A stretch of 64,000 nucleotides of DNA from Candidatus Poribacteria bacterium (GCA_022394755.1 JAGFCA010000005.1:158313-222312), one strand, 5' to 3'. Shown: positions 37,262 to 47,585, counted from the stretch's first letter. Notes: a model not told the origin generated them from the sequence alone. Program-made: numbers and translations.

Positions 37262-38122
37262 ATGATTTTTGGACAAGGAACACATCAGTATAAAGTACAT
37301 GAGAATTGGTGGTCATTGCCACAAGGCTGGGAATTTGGATGGATTCCTGCAGTTGCCGTTGATTCACAAGATCGCGTTTATGTATATAGTCGTAGTGAAC
37401 ATCCAATGGTAGTTTTTGATAGAGATGGTAATTTCATTACATCATGGGGCGATGATATCCTAAAGGATGCACACGGGATTTATATAGATGAGAATGATAA
37501 TATCTACTGTACTGAACGTGAAACCCATGTAGTACAGAAATTTACATCAGATGGTGAATTACTTATGACTTTGGGCACGATGGATGAACCCGGTGCTGAA
37601 GGTGAACCTTTCAATTTACCTACTGATTTTGCGCTTGGACCTGATGGTGAGATGTATGTTAGTGATGGATACGGCAATTCACGGATTCATAAATATTCAC
37701 CTGATGGAGAGTTGATCAAATCATGGGGAAAACCCGGTACAGGTCCTGGTGAGTTTGACTTACCTCATTGTGTACGAGTTGACCCTCGTAATCGTCTTAT
37801 GGTTGCTGATCGAGAAAATAATCGCATACAGTTTTTTACTTTGGATGGCGAATATATTGAAGAGTGGGGGGACCTATTGCAGCCTGACACTATTTATATT
37901 GATGATGATGATTTAGTATATATTGCGGAACTCGGACAAAGAATCTCAATAATGACTTTGGACGGTGAAGTCGTTTCACAATGGGGAAGTGAACGTGGCA
38001 GTGAAGTTCCAGGGGAATTTATGGCTTGTCCACACGGCATTTGGTTAGATTCACATGGAGATATATATGTCGGTGAAGTACAAGCCGATGCAAGATTACA
38101 AAAATACATACGCCAAAGTTAA
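37262..38122 (+). CDS. NHL-repeat six-bladed propeller protein
   Basis: A 286-residue protein made of NHL-type blades: VAVDSQDRVYVYSR, DAHGIYIDENDNIYCTE, FALGPDGEMYVSDGYGNSRI, VRVDPRNRLMVADRENNRI, and a last PHGIWLDSHGDIYVGEV. This architecture resembles the peptidyl-alpha-hydroxyglycine lyase fold, but the catalytic residues cannot be confirmed. The reading frame starts at 37250, yet GGAGA 5 nt before the ATG at 37262 gives the better start. No signal peptide. Function unknown; propellers of this class bind ligands or act as lyases. Confidence 0.82.
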   Translation: MIFGQGTHQYKVHENWWSLPQGWEFGWIPAVAVDSQDRVYVYSRSEHPMVVFDRDGNFITSWGDDILKDAHGIYIDENDNIYCTERETHVVQKFTSDGELLMTLGTMDEPGAEGEPFNLPTDFALGPDGEMYVSDGYGNSRIHKYSPDGELIKSWGKPGTGPGEFDLPHCVRVDPRNRLMVADRENNRIQFFTLDGEYIEEWGDLLQPDTIYIDDDDLVYIAELGQRISIMTLDGEVVSQWGSERGSEVPGEFMACPHGIWLDSHGDIYVGEVQADARLQKYIRQS

Positions 38123-38219
38123 TAACATCTGTTATACATAGCTTTGAACATCTTTTCAATGGCAATCTAACTTCATTCAGTTTCAACAATCATGTTATTA
38201 CAGTTGTAAGGTGAAAACA

Positions 38220-39635
38220 ATGTCAGAAAGTTTGTCTTTTTTTAAAAAAGTCAATCAGAATTTTGACTATGCTGCACAATTCACTGATCACCCAACCGGA
38301 CTCCTGGATCAGATCAAGATATGCAACAGTTCTTGTCATTTTACCTTTCCCATCAAACGCGATAACGGAGATATTGAAACATTACACGGATGGCGTGCTG
38401 AACATAGTCACCATCAATTGCCAACAAAAGGCGGAATTCGATATAGCACGCTTGTAAATGAAGATGAAATCATGGCACTTGCCGCATTAATGACCTATAA
38501 ATGTGCACTTGTTGACATACCTTTTGGCGGAGCTAAAGGCGGAATACAACTTGATAGAAATGAGTATTCAGATACTGAATTGGAACGAATCACCCGACGT
38601 TATACATACGAATTGATTCAGAAAAACTATATAGGTCCAGGGATTGATGTTCCAGCACCAGACTTCGGAACAGGTGAAGATGAAATGGCGTGGATATTTG
38701 ACACCTATATCACCATGTCACCTGACAAACTGGATGCGATAGCATGTGTGACAGGAAAACCTATTAATCAAAATGGAATTGAAGGTCGAAAAGAGGCTAC
38801 TGGCCGTGGCGTTGCATTTGGTTTGGAAGAGGTATGTAACTATGCTGATGATATGAAGAATATCGGTTTAGAAACAGGTATACAAGGTAAGACTGTTGCA
38901 ATTCAAGGTTTTGGAAATGTAGGTTACCATGCAGCCAAATTTCTGTTTGAAAAGGATGCAATCGTCGTCGGTATATCCGAAATTGATGGTGTTGTCTATA
39001 ACCCAAAAGGTATTGATATTGACAAACTCTCTGATTATAGTAAAGAAAATGCTACAATCCGCAACTTTCCGGACGCTATATATATTGAGAATCCAAACGA
39101 AGGTTTAGAATTAGAATGTGATATATTAATCCCCGCAGCCTTAGAAAATCAGATTACCGAAGAAAATGCCCCTCGTATTAAAGCACGTATCATTGGAGAA
39201 GCAGCAAATGGACCAACGACATTTAAAGCACATTCCATATTAAAAGAAAAGGGAGCATTAATTATACCAGACACCTATCTAAACGCTGGAGGTGTTACTG
39301 TGTCATATTTTGAATGGCTCAGAAATCTGTCCCATGTTCGATTTGGAAGAATCGGGAAAAGGTTTGAAGAGACTACATATAATGCAATGTTACGAGCTGT
39401 TGAAAATGCTACAGGTTATCAGTTTACCGATACAGAACGTATGATTGTACATGGCGCGGATGAAACAGATTTAGTCAATTCTGGCTTGCAAGATACAATG
39501 ATTAATGCATATCAAGAAATACGAGAAATCCAGTTACAATACGGAATTCCTGAAGTTGATTGCAGAGCAGCTGCTTTTATTAACGCGATTGATAAAATTG
39601 CTCATTCCTATTTGCAGTTAGGTATTTTTCCATAG
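38220..39635 (+). CDS. Glu/Leu/Phe/Val dehydrogenase (glutamate dehydrogenase)
   Basis: A ~471-residue dehydrogenase with the substrate-binding segment GGAKGGI, the dinucleotide motif VAIQGFGNVGYHAAKFL, and GEAANGPTT in the C-terminal half. The N-terminal segment GWRAEHSHHQLPTKGGIRY is also a family hallmark. It should interconvert glutamate (or a branched amino acid) and 2-oxoglutarate with NAD(P). A GTG start at 38211 is possible. The ATG at 38220 is preferred because AAGGTG precedes it at good spacing. No operon partner is clear. Confidence 0.9.
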   Translation: MSESLSFFKKVNQNFDYAAQFTDHPTGLLDQIKICNSSCHFTFPIKRDNGDIETLHGWRAEHSHHQLPTKGGIRYSTLVNEDEIMALAALMTYKCALVDIPFGGAKGGIQLDRNEYSDTELERITRRYTYELIQKNYIGPGIDVPAPDFGTGEDEMAWIFDTYITMSPDKLDAIACVTGKPINQNGIEGRKEATGRGVAFGLEEVCNYADDMKNIGLETGIQGKTVAIQGFGNVGYHAAKFLFEKDAIVVGISEIDGVVYNPKGIDIDKLSDYSKENATIRNFPDAIYIENPNEGLELECDILIPAALENQITEENAPRIKARIIGEAANGPTTFKAHSILKEKGALIIPDTYLNAGGVTVSYFEWLRNLSHVRFGRIGKRFEETTYNAMLRAVENATGYQFTDTERMIVHGADETDLVNSGLQDTMINAYQEIREIQLQYGIPEVDCRAAAFINAIDKIAHSYLQLGIFP

Positions 39636-39828
39636 ACGAATTATCAAAGGTAAACAAAGTTCGATCTATGTAGTCCATCAGTTTATTGTGATTTATAGAT
39701 ATACCGACATTTCGTTAGATACATTTGTGAACCCACCCCATACAGATTTAAACTCCTAATTGTGCCGTTTAAAACTCACTTTAACTCACTTATTATCACT
39801 TATGCTGATAGAATAGAAAAGAGGAAGA

Positions 39829-40578
39829 ATGATTGCTTTAAGTGTCAATGTAAATAAAGTCGCCACATTGCGTAATTCAAGAGGTGGTGATATCCCAAAT
39901 ATCCTAACCGCTGTAGATACCTGTATTGGAGCAGGTGCTCAAGGTATTACAGTACATCCGCGCGAAGACCAAAGACATATTACACCAACTGATGTATATG
40001 AAATCTCACATCATCTTAAACAAATAAATGACCAGAATAAGACAAATATAGAATATAATATTGAAGGAGACCCACGTGTAGAACTGATTGATATGGTTTT
40101 GGATGTTAAGCCTACACAGTGTACCCTCGTGCCAGTTGTCAGCGGCGAAATTACAAGTCACACTGTGTGGGATATTAAGAAAGATGGTGAGATGTTAAAA
40201 CCTATAATATCTTCACTAAAAGAAGCTGGAATCCGAGTCAGTCTGTTTAGTGGAACTGATCTCAATCAAATATCAAGAACATTGGACATTGGAGCGGATA
40301 GAATTGAATTGTATACCGCTCCTTATGCTGAAGCACAGACAGAAATGCATATCTCACGTGAGTTTGTCTTCTTAAGAAATGCATCCGAAAAAGCCCTAAA
40401 CATTGGTCTTGGTGTAAATGCAGGACATGACCTTAATCTTGAGAATCTCCCGCGACTGCAGCAATTACCCCTTTTACAAGAGGTTTCAATCGGACATCAC
40501 TTGATGGCAGATGCTCTTTACATTGGCATGGAAGCAGCTGTGAAAGCTTATCGTGTCGCTTTAGGACAGGAGATATAA
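39829..40578 (+). CDS. pdxJ: Pyridoxine 5'-phosphate synthase
   Basis: A 249-residue TIM barrel of the PdxJ family: LSVNVNKVATLRNSRGG at the N-terminus, ITVHPREDQRHI, LVPVVSGEITS, and GLGVNAGHDLNLENLP with the His ligand region. PdxJ condenses 1-deoxyxylulose-5-phosphate with aminoacetone phosphate to make pyridoxine phosphate (vitamin B6). The stop overlaps the start of the HAD gene by one base, so they are co-transcribed. GAGGAAG lies before the ATG. Confidence 0.93.
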   Translation: MIALSVNVNKVATLRNSRGGDIPNILTAVDTCIGAGAQGITVHPREDQRHITPTDVYEISHHLKQINDQNKTNIEYNIEGDPRVELIDMVLDVKPTQCTLVPVVSGEITSHTVWDIKKDGEMLKPIISSLKEAGIRVSLFSGTDLNQISRTLDIGADRIELYTAPYAEAQTEMHISREFVFLRNASEKALNIGLGVNAGHDLNLENLPRLQQLPLLQEVSIGHHLMADALYIGMEAAVKAYRVALGQEI

Positions 40579-41213
40579 TGAAAAAGACATGTGCAATTTT
40601 CGATCTTGACGGAACACTGATACGGAAATCATCAGAGAAGGTCTTTCTAAACCTCTTACTAAATCGAGGAGAAATTCCAATTCCAAATCTACTTGCTTGG
40701 ATTTCCCATCTCTTGAAAGTAAAATCATATACAAAAGCAAAATCCTGCAGAGTGCATCTACGAGGATTAGATGAACACCATCTTTCAAAATTAGCTCAGG
40801 AATGCTTTGTAAATTCACTACGAAGTAGTATAACACCTCACATATCATCACTCATTGATACACATCGTAATGAAGGGCGTACGGTTATTCTTATGTCTGG
40901 TTCATTGTGGTTTATAGTTGAACTCTTTCATGAATATTTTCAGACAGACATCATGGTTGCCCACAAACTTGAGGTATCAGAAGGGAAATTCACAGGCAAC
41001 CGTGTTGGCTTACATCCATATGCAGAGAACAAAGCAGCACTTGCTCAAGAGCTTGCATCCGTTCATGGGTTTGACCTAACTTCCTCATACGCTTATGGTA
41101 ACCATCATTCTGATGTCCATAAATTAGAATTATTCGGCAATCCTGTGGCAGTAAATCCTGATAGAGAACTTCGAAGAATTGCTACTGAAAGAAATTGGCA
41201 GATTGAGTCGTAG
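40578..41213 (+). CDS. HAD-superfamily phosphatase (SerB/IB type)
   Basis: A 211-residue HAD phosphatase. Asp9 and Asp11 in AIFDLDGTL are the nucleophile and acid; VILMSGSLWF holds the Ser/Thr of motif II, and SYAYGNHHSDVHKLE is motif III/IV with the acidic pair replaced by N-H-H-S-D. Residues between ~15 and 90 form a helical cap, as in subclass IB. It starts within the stop of pdxJ (ATA-ATG overlap). A phosphatase of small metabolites, possibly of a B6 phosphate, but this is only a guess from location. Confidence 0.8.
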   Translation: MKKTCAIFDLDGTLIRKSSEKVFLNLLLNRGEIPIPNLLAWISHLLKVKSYTKAKSCRVHLRGLDEHHLSKLAQECFVNSLRSSITPHISSLIDTHRNEGRTVILMSGSLWFIVELFHEYFQTDIMVAHKLEVSEGKFTGNRVGLHPYAENKAALAQELASVHGFDLTSSYAYGNHHSDVHKLELFGNPVAVNPDRELRRIATERNWQIES

Positions 41214-41227
41214 TTTGGTTGGTTAAC

Positions 41228-41974
41228 GTGCGATTAGAAAAATTCATTGCGACTTCTGGAGTTGCTTCTCGACGGGCAGTCAAACGTTCAATACGTGAAG
41301 GACGAGTGACTGTCAACGGTACAACGGTATTTATTCCGGGACATCCGATACAGGTACAGACAGATACTGTTGAATTCGAAGGTAAACTGGTTGAGCCATT
41401 ATCACAGCGAATCTATATCATGCTCAACAAACCTGCGGGTTATATCACCACACGCCATGATGAGCGTGGTCGTCCAACAGTTATGGACCTACTCACCGAC
41501 TTACCTAAGTCAATTTACCCTGTGGGACGATTAGATTTGGATACTGAAGGTCTCTTACTATTTACGAATGATGGACAATTCGCAAATCGTATGATGCATC
41601 CAAGCCATGAAACTGAAAAAACCTATCTTGCATGGGTCAGTGGGGTTCCAAATAAACGTTCTCTCAATCATCTTCGAAATGGTGTTAAAATCCAAAAAGG
41701 TAAAACATCCCCAGCAAAAATTAAGTTATTAGATGTGAACTTACCTGCTACTAAGGCTTTATCTGACAAGAGGAATAGAAGTAGTAAGATGTCAAAATTG
41801 AGGGTGATAATACATGAAGGGAAAAAACGGCAAGTAAGGTTAATGTTTAAGGCAGTAGGTCATAAGGTGTTGCGCTTGAAAAGGATACGGATTGGCAGCT
41901 TGGCGTTAGGAAAACTTCCGCAGGGGAAGTATAGATACCTCACCCCCGCAGAAGTAAAAGATTTAACTGACTAA
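41228..41974 (+). CDS. Pseudouridine synthase of the RsuA/RluB family
   Basis: A ~248-residue protein with an S4 RNA-binding domain (RLEKFIATSGVASRRAVK) followed by the catalytic core: NKPAGYITT, PVGRLDLDTEGLLLFTNDG with the catalytic Asp in GRLD, and RQVRLMFKAVGH. The 23S/16S rRNA or tRNA site cannot be decided. The frame opens with TTG at 41219; GTG at 41228 gives the canonical N-terminus RLEKFI. It follows the HAD gene closely and converges with the selenothioredoxin gene, overlapping its stop by 4 nt. Confidence 0.87.
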   Translation: MRLEKFIATSGVASRRAVKRSIREGRVTVNGTTVFIPGHPIQVQTDTVEFEGKLVEPLSQRIYIMLNKPAGYITTRHDERGRPTVMDLLTDLPKSIYPVGRLDLDTEGLLLFTNDGQFANRMMHPSHETEKTYLAWVSGVPNKRSLNHLRNGVKIQKGKTSPAKIKLLDVNLPATKALSDKRNRSSKMSKLRVIIHEGKKRQVRLMFKAVGHKVLRLKRIRIGSLALGKLPQGKYRYLTPAEVKDLTD

Positions 41975-43086
41975 TTATCATTGGCGGCAGCATCTGCAGC
42001 CGATTGTCTAACATTCTTCAAGTTCGTTTCAGCCTGCTTCTTCATGTTTTCATCAGATGTCTGACTAATCAACTTCTCCAGAATCTCAATTGATGTATCG
42101 TATTGACCTACAAGCGAATAAACTACACCAAGATAAAGTTGGGATATTTCATTTCGTATACTATCTGGATATTTATCTATGATAATTTGGAAGTGTGCTG
42201 CAGCAGTTTCGAAATAGCCTTGTTTAAGTTCTTCATTAACCCGTCCTATCATACGAGCATGACTTAAAGCAATGTCATAGTGCATGTCAGGAAGAATTCC
42301 AGATGTGTTTTTCGGATCTGATGCAAGTATCATATCACTAAGGATTAATGCCTCTCCAAATTGTCCTTGATTCAGATATGTTTTGACGAATTCATAATTC
42401 AATTTGACATCATCAGGCATCTTCTCTTTTATCAAAAGAGCTTTATCTATTTGATTCTTACCCAGATAGTAAATAGCAAAATCTCGGTTGAGATCGACAT
42501 CATCCGGCATCTTTGCAAGTATTGGTTCCGCCTTTTCAACTTGATAACGTTGTAGATATAACTTTGCCATTTCTCGATTTAGTGGCAAGTCATCAGGCAT
42601 CTTCTGAAACTTAGCCAGCTTCTCTTGAAAATCTGTTTCTAATTTTATCGCTTCTTCCATAACCGGAAGAAATTGTTCAGGTAGTGCAAAGCCTATATGA
42701 TGTTTAATCAATCCACCATCTGGACTCACAAACAAGATTGCAGGGTACCCAGTCACTCCAAACTTGATGCCTGTTTCTTTATTGATCGGTTTATCCTCAT
42801 GTTCAGGATTTACCTTTACTGGGATGAATTTCTCTGTAAGAGCAATGACTTTAGAATCTGTAAACGTTTCGGCATCCAGCCGCTTACAGTAACCTCACCA
42901 ATCTGTATAGAAGTCCATCATAATCGGTTTACCACTTTCAACAGCTTGCAATTGTGCTTCTTCAATGGACGTTCCCCATTCCACCGTATCTCCTTCAGCA
43001 TAAACTTGCATTGAAGCAACCATTAGTAAGATTATGCCGAATGCAGGTAATAAGGTGAGCTTTTTTTGTAAAACAGAATTAAACAC
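41971..43086 (-). CDS. Secreted selenothioredoxin with C-terminal TPR repeats
   Basis: If TGA 42897-42895 is selenocysteine (residue 64), the gene encodes one ~371-residue protein. It has a signal peptide (cleaved near VYA, residues 1-~30) and a thioredoxin domain with DFYTDW-Sec-GYCKRL, i.e. a Sec-x-x-Cys active site (Cys67). The thioredoxin continues VIALTEKFIPVKV ... GVTGYPAILFVSPDGG (cis-Pro YPA). About five TPR-like repeats follow (MPDD...LNREMAKLYLQR, etc.) to the C-terminus. Start: GTG 43086 with GGAG 7 nt before it; an in-frame TTG at 43110 is less likely. Predicted to act in periplasmic redox exchange. Confidence 0.85.
42859..42888 (-). promoter_or_regulatory. Bacterial SECIS-like hairpin of the selenothioredoxin
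   Basis: Upper stem CGGC (42882-42879)/GCCG (42873-42870) around loop UGGAU, and lower stem TGTAA (42888-42884)/TTACA (42863-42859). The loop begins 16 nt after the TGA and has G at position 2. Distance and loop fit the known bacterial SECIS rule. The sequence is unrelated to the array hairpins. Confidence 0.75.
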
Positions 43087-43496
43087 TATTTTCTCCTTAT
43101 TAATAATCAATCAGGGAATTCCCGACTGATGGTCTAACAATTTTAACCATTCAAAATATTTCCAGTATAATAAGTGGTATATTACCATATACTGACTTGA
43201 ACTGTCCAACTAAACACCTAATAATACCTATAGTTAATGTGGTTTCAAGGGTTCTTTAAAACCCAACTCATTGGAATTGATTCTCAGATTTAGGATTCCA
43301 CAGCATATAATATGACATAAGAATATAACTCCAAGATTAGAGAATTGTTTACGAAATCACACCAACGAATATAATATATTATATATACACACCAGCCTAA
43401 TATTAGTTCCACCCTATTTCATACATAGATTCAATGGTAATCCCCAACTAAATGTTCTCAGCAACTTAATCTCTCAATAAATTTGAAACTCTACTC
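43087..43496. other. Intergenic gap without recognisable features
   Basis: About 410 bp between the minus-strand selenothioredoxin and mnmE genes. It contains the ribosome-binding region of the thioredoxin gene, but otherwise I see no gene, strong hairpin or known repeat. Short ORFs here look like chance. Confidence 0.5.
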
Positions 43497-44885
43497 CTAC
43501 TTTCCAACACAGAATTGTGAGAATATACGATCCAGGATGTCTTCCGTTGTCGTCTTCCCAACAATATCTCCTAAGGCATCAAGACATATACGCAAGTCAA
43601 CGGAAACCAGATCCGGTGGCATATCATTCTCTAAACTTTCTATTACATTATCAATAGCTGTTTTGGCTTGACGTAATGCATCTTGATGTCGCACATTGCT
43701 AATTATAGACGATTCACCAAAAGTGAAGTCCTTACCGAGTAATTCTTCTTGTATGGCTGTCTTCAACTGCTCAACACCTTTTTCTTGAATAATTGATGTT
43801 TGAATTACTCGCTTATCAGGACAAAGATTAATTAAATCCGAAGGGTTAATCACCCTATTAAGATCCGTCTTATTTAAGACAAGAATAGCAGGATGAGAAT
43901 TAGCTATCTGTAGGAGCTCAATATCATCCTCATTTAACGATTCAGAAGCATCAAATATTATAAGAAGAAACTCTACATTATTAGCTATCTCTCTACTTCT
44001 TTGAACACCTTCTTTTTCTACTGGATCATCCGTATATCGTATTCCTGCTGTATCCACAAGATTAATTGGTATTCCTGCTATATTAATCAATTCATCAATT
44101 GTATCACGGGTTGTTCCCGGAATATCAGTAACAATTGCACGTGCTGTGTTAATAAGAACATTAAACAGACTGGACTTACCAACGTTAGGTTTCCCAACTA
44201 TTGCGACATTAATCCCTTCTTTGAGTATACGTCCTTCTGTCGAAGAATCCAGCAAATTTACCAGATCAGTATTAATTTCGCGTGAATTGGTCAATTGTAT
44301 CTCAATCTTCATAAAATCCAAGTCTTCATCCGGAAAATCAATTGAGGCTTCGATTTCAGCGAGTAGTGATGCGACTCTATCACTAAGATTGTTTATACTT
44401 TCCGATAGTTTACCCTCAAGAGCTTGAATAGCAACCTTACGGCTTAAATCTGTTTTAGAACTGATAAGCTCAGCAACAGCTTCCGCTTGAGCCAAGTCTA
44501 ACCTACCATTTAAGAATGCCCTCTTGGTAAATTCTCCAGGCTCAGCCGGTCTACCGCCTGCTTTTACAACAAGATCTAACACAGTAGACAATGTCACTAT
44601 ACCACCGTGGCAGTTAAATTCTACAATATCTTCTGTGGTATATGTATGAGGAGCACGCATTATACCGAGAAGTACTTCATCAATTATCTCATCTGATGTT
44701 GACTTATCAACGATATAACCGTGTGTCAATGAATGGGAAGGAAGTTGTTCAGTCTGAAGCTTTCGGGATGGACGAAAAACTTCGCTGGCAATAGGAAGGG
44801 CAAGTGGACCACTGACGCGCACAATACCTATGCCACCTTCACCTTTAGGTGTTGCTATGGCAGCTATTGTGTCGTCAACGTTCAT
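43497..44885 (-). CDS. mnmE: tRNA modification GTPase MnmE
   Basis: A 462-residue MnmE. The N-terminal domain (IAAIATPKGEGGIGIVRVSG) binds formyl-tetrahydrofolate. The helical domain is interrupted by the G domain: GKPNVGKSSLFN, DTAG, NKTD. The C-terminal FCVGK supplies the essential Cys. With MnmG it makes 5-carboxymethylaminomethyl-uridine at tRNA wobble U34. It is the last gene of the minus-strand rnpA-yidD-yidC-khpB-mnmE cluster, a conserved bacterial order. Confidence 0.95.
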   Translation of the reverse strand: MNVDDTIAAIATPKGEGGIGIVRVSGPLALPIASEVFRPSRKLQTEQLPSHSLTHGYIVDKSTSDEIIDEVLLGIMRAPHTYTTEDIVEFNCHGGIVTLSTVLDLVVKAGGRPAEPGEFTKRAFLNGRLDLAQAEAVAELISSKTDLSRKVAIQALEGKLSESINNLSDRVASLLAEIEASIDFPDEDLDFMKIEIQLTNSREINTDLVNLLDSSTEGRILKEGINVAIVGKPNVGKSSLFNVLINTARAIVTDIPGTTRDTIDELINIAGIPINLVDTAGIRYTDDPVEKEGVQRSREIANNVEFLLIIFDASESLNEDDIELLQIANSHPAILVLNKTDLNRVINPSDLINLCPDKRVIQTSIIQEKGVEQLKTAIQEELLGKDFTFGESSIISNVRHQDALRQAKTAIDNVIESLENDMPPDLVSVDLRICLDALGDIVGKTTTEDILDRIFSQFCVGK

Positions 44886-44942
44886 ATTCTAATCCTGTTC
44901 TATGGTGAACAATATGCTCTATAATCGTAACAGTATTCAGAA

Positions 44943-45575
44943 TCAATTCTCGTTCTGTATTGTAACAACAACCCGTCGAAAATCACCTTCACCTTGACTA
45001 AAAGTGGATACAGTATCATCAGATTGTAGTGCAAGATGGACTATTCGACGATCTTTTGCAGACATGGGTGACATGACAGCATCCTTACGGGTACGTTTTA
45101 CTTTGCTCGCAATTTGATGGGCAAGCTCAGATAAGGAATCCTCTCTTCGCTCTCTGTAACCTTCTGTATCAACAAATATCTTCTTTTTAACAAGTGCATT
45201 TTTATTTACAATACAATTGAGAATACGTTCAATAGAGTCAAGTGTCTGTCCATGCTTACCGATTAATAATGCGGGGAAATCAGTAATCATGTTTAGGTGT
45301 TGGCTTCCATCAATCTGTGACGATTCGATCTCACCATCAATGCCGATTCGAGTAAGGATTTCTTTCAATACAGATTCAGCAGAAGTACTGATATCTTCCT
45401 TGAGTGCAGCACGTATTTTCGCTGGTTTTGCACCAAAACTAAGTATACCTTTCGTAGGTTCATTTAGAATGATGATGTTTACATCATCCTGCGTAACTTG
45501 TAGTTCTGATAGTGCAAGATCAATTGCTTCTTCTACAGTTTCAGCTTCAGTTTCAATAAAATTTTGCATATTCAT
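44943..45575 (-). CDS. khpB: RNA-binding protein KhpB (Jag/SpoIIIJ-associated)
   Basis: A 210-residue protein with the Jag N-terminal domain (FIETEAETVEEAIDLAL...GILSFGAKPAKI), a KH domain (FPALLIGKHGQTLDSIERIL) and a C-terminal R3H domain (SPMSAKDRRIVHLALQ). KhpB is an RNA chaperone or binding protein linked to cell-wall growth in Gram-positive bacteria. Between mnmE and yidC, the location is the usual one. Confidence 0.92.
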   Translation of the reverse strand: MNMQNFIETEAETVEEAIDLALSELQVTQDDVNIIILNEPTKGILSFGAKPAKIRAALKEDISTSAESVLKEILTRIGIDGEIESSQIDGSQHLNMITDFPALLIGKHGQTLDSIERILNCIVNKNALVKKKIFVDTEGYRERREDSLSELAHQIASKVKRTRKDAVMSPMSAKDRRIVHLALQSDDTVSTFSQGEGDFRRVVVTIQNEN

Positions 45576-45676
45576 AATTCCATTCTCTTGTTGAAATTTC
45601 AGACATACAGTTTAGGAACTTTAATATGAACTATTGAAGGTCAACTCATACTCTTAATAGGCAAACTCACCTGGTA

Positions 45677-47509
45677 TTATTTTGATGGTTTCACCTCATT
45701 TTTGGATTCACCATCATGGAAATATCTGGTTTGAATCTGCTGTTGAGCAACGGTAAGCACATTATTACATAACCAGTATAACACAAATCCAGAAGCCCAG
45801 TTATAAAAAAGAAATACAAAAATTAAAGGCATAAATTGCATAATTTTTGCTTGTGTATTACTGGTAGCAGGAGTTGCTGTCATACCACCTACGAATTTCT
45901 GCTGAAGCCATGTTGTCAGTCCATTTAATATGGGTAAGAACCGAATAGCATCTATTTCTAAGAATATTAAAGGTATTGTAAAAGGCAATCTTATGAGTAC
46001 ATCTGGTGCCGAAAGATCATCAATCCAAAAGAAGAAAGGAGCACCACGAAATTCTACAGCGCTTCCGAGTAGTGAGAAAAGTGCCCAAAAAATGGGAAGT
46101 TGTGGTAACCAAGGAATACACCCTCCTAAAGGATTAACTCCATTTTCTTTATAGATCCGCATTGTGGCTCTATTTAGTTTTTGAGGATCATCACGAAATT
46201 TCTCACGTAATTCAGTTAATTGCGGTTGTAATTCCTGCATTTTCTTCATAGAAACATGCGCTTTACGTGTAAGTGGAAAAGAAACAACCTTCACTAAAGC
46301 AGTTAATAATATTATTGCCACACCATAATTACCAAAGAAGGAATATAATTGTCTAACAAACCAAAGCATTCCCCATGACAAAGGACCAAAAAACCCAAAA
46401 TTTATTACTTTAGATAAATTAATCGGTTTTTCTAAATCATTAGGTGCAGTAATTTGTTTCAGCAGTGTGTCATCATTAGGTCCGACATATAGACGATATA
46501 TATCCGATTTATTATTATTGGCTTGAAGAAGGAAGGTAGGTATATTTAAAACAGCTGTTTGATCAGGTGCAGCAACAAGGGGATCAATTGTTTGATTTGT
46601 TATTGAGGAATCAAGTCTATAAGTTGCTTGGAGGTTAGGGTCCGGTATCATTACTGCGCTAAAGTATTGACTACTTAAGCCTGCCCAAAGGACAGTAGCT
46701 GATGCAACTTCTTGTTTTAATTCGTGAGTTGGTTTTCCTGTTCCAATATAGGTCTTAGCACCTTCTTTGGTACTGCGTCTTCCCGGTTTACCTGCTTTTT
46801 TCTCGTGTATAAGTAGATCAGCATTAATGCCTCGACCCCATCGGAGTTCATATCCATTTATAGGTGAATTTGAACCGATTTGTACTGTTTGAGAATCAGA
46901 ACTAACATTCTCAAAATTCAGCACCATATCTACTATATAACCATTCGGATAAAATGTAAAAACTTTTTCAACTTTTAGTTGATTGCCAATTGTAGTCGTG
47001 AATGTAAGGGTTTCTGAACCTTCAGTGTTTTGAAGTTGTATGTTATTCTTATCTGCTTTCCATCTTGCACGCTGTAAATCATCCTGAAGATTTTGATTTC
47101 CAAAACGAATAGCAAGACAATCCAAAGCATTTTCAGGAATTAGGTTCAGAGCAAGATTCTTTGTTGTGGTTGATCTGTCAGGAAACCGTAATTCTCCACT
47201 CTCATTTTTCTCTACTAATTCCCATCTCTTTGCTATTCCAAGTTTTTCGTTAAATGTAATATCGTATGTATTTGTTAGGATATGAACAGTCGGATCATCT
47301 GGCTTTTCCTGGGTGACAAGGGAATTTTCTGTATTACTTAAACCATTTTCTTCATCTCCTGGTTGTACATCAGGTGTACCGTTTAACGGAGTCTGTTCGC
47401 TTAATTCGGATTCGTTCTGTTCAGGGTTAAACCGATTACCGAATATAAGACTCCAGGCAATCATTACTACAACCATGAGAACGAGTGCGAGAACATAACG
47501 TGATCCCAT
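45677..47509 (-). CDS. yidC: Membrane protein insertase YidC
   Basis: A 610-residue YidC of the Gram-negative type. The first membrane span (residues 4-23) and a large periplasmic beta-sandwich domain (~60-350) precede the insertase core of five spans (~370-590): NYGVAIILLTALVKVVSFPLT, PLGGCIPWLPQLPIFWALF, and FVLYWLCNNVLTVAQQ. The periplasmic domain shows it is not the short Gram-positive form. It inserts membrane proteins alone or with Sec. Confidence 0.95.
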   Translation of the reverse strand: MGSRYVLALVLMVVVMIAWSLIFGNRFNPEQNESELSEQTPLNGTPDVQPGDEENGLSNTENSLVTQEKPDDPTVHILTNTYDITFNEKLGIAKRWELVEKNESGELRFPDRSTTTKNLALNLIPENALDCLAIRFGNQNLQDDLQRARWKADKNNIQLQNTEGSETLTFTTTIGNQLKVEKVFTFYPNGYIVDMVLNFENVSSDSQTVQIGSNSPINGYELRWGRGINADLLIHEKKAGKPGRRSTKEGAKTYIGTGKPTHELKQEVASATVLWAGLSSQYFSAVMIPDPNLQATYRLDSSITNQTIDPLVAAPDQTAVLNIPTFLLQANNNKSDIYRLYVGPNDDTLLKQITAPNDLEKPINLSKVINFGFFGPLSWGMLWFVRQLYSFFGNYGVAIILLTALVKVVSFPLTRKAHVSMKKMQELQPQLTELREKFRDDPQKLNRATMRIYKENGVNPLGGCIPWLPQLPIFWALFSLLGSAVEFRGAPFFFWIDDLSAPDVLIRLPFTIPLIFLEIDAIRFLPILNGLTTWLQQKFVGGMTATPATSNTQAKIMQFMPLIFVFLFYNWASGFVLYWLCNNVLTVAQQQIQTRYFHDGESKNEVKPSK

Positions 47510-47585
47510 TTACTATTTGGTGCTCCTCAATTTTTATTATTCTAATATATATACTCTATGATTCATTAAACTGTATGGATTCTAA

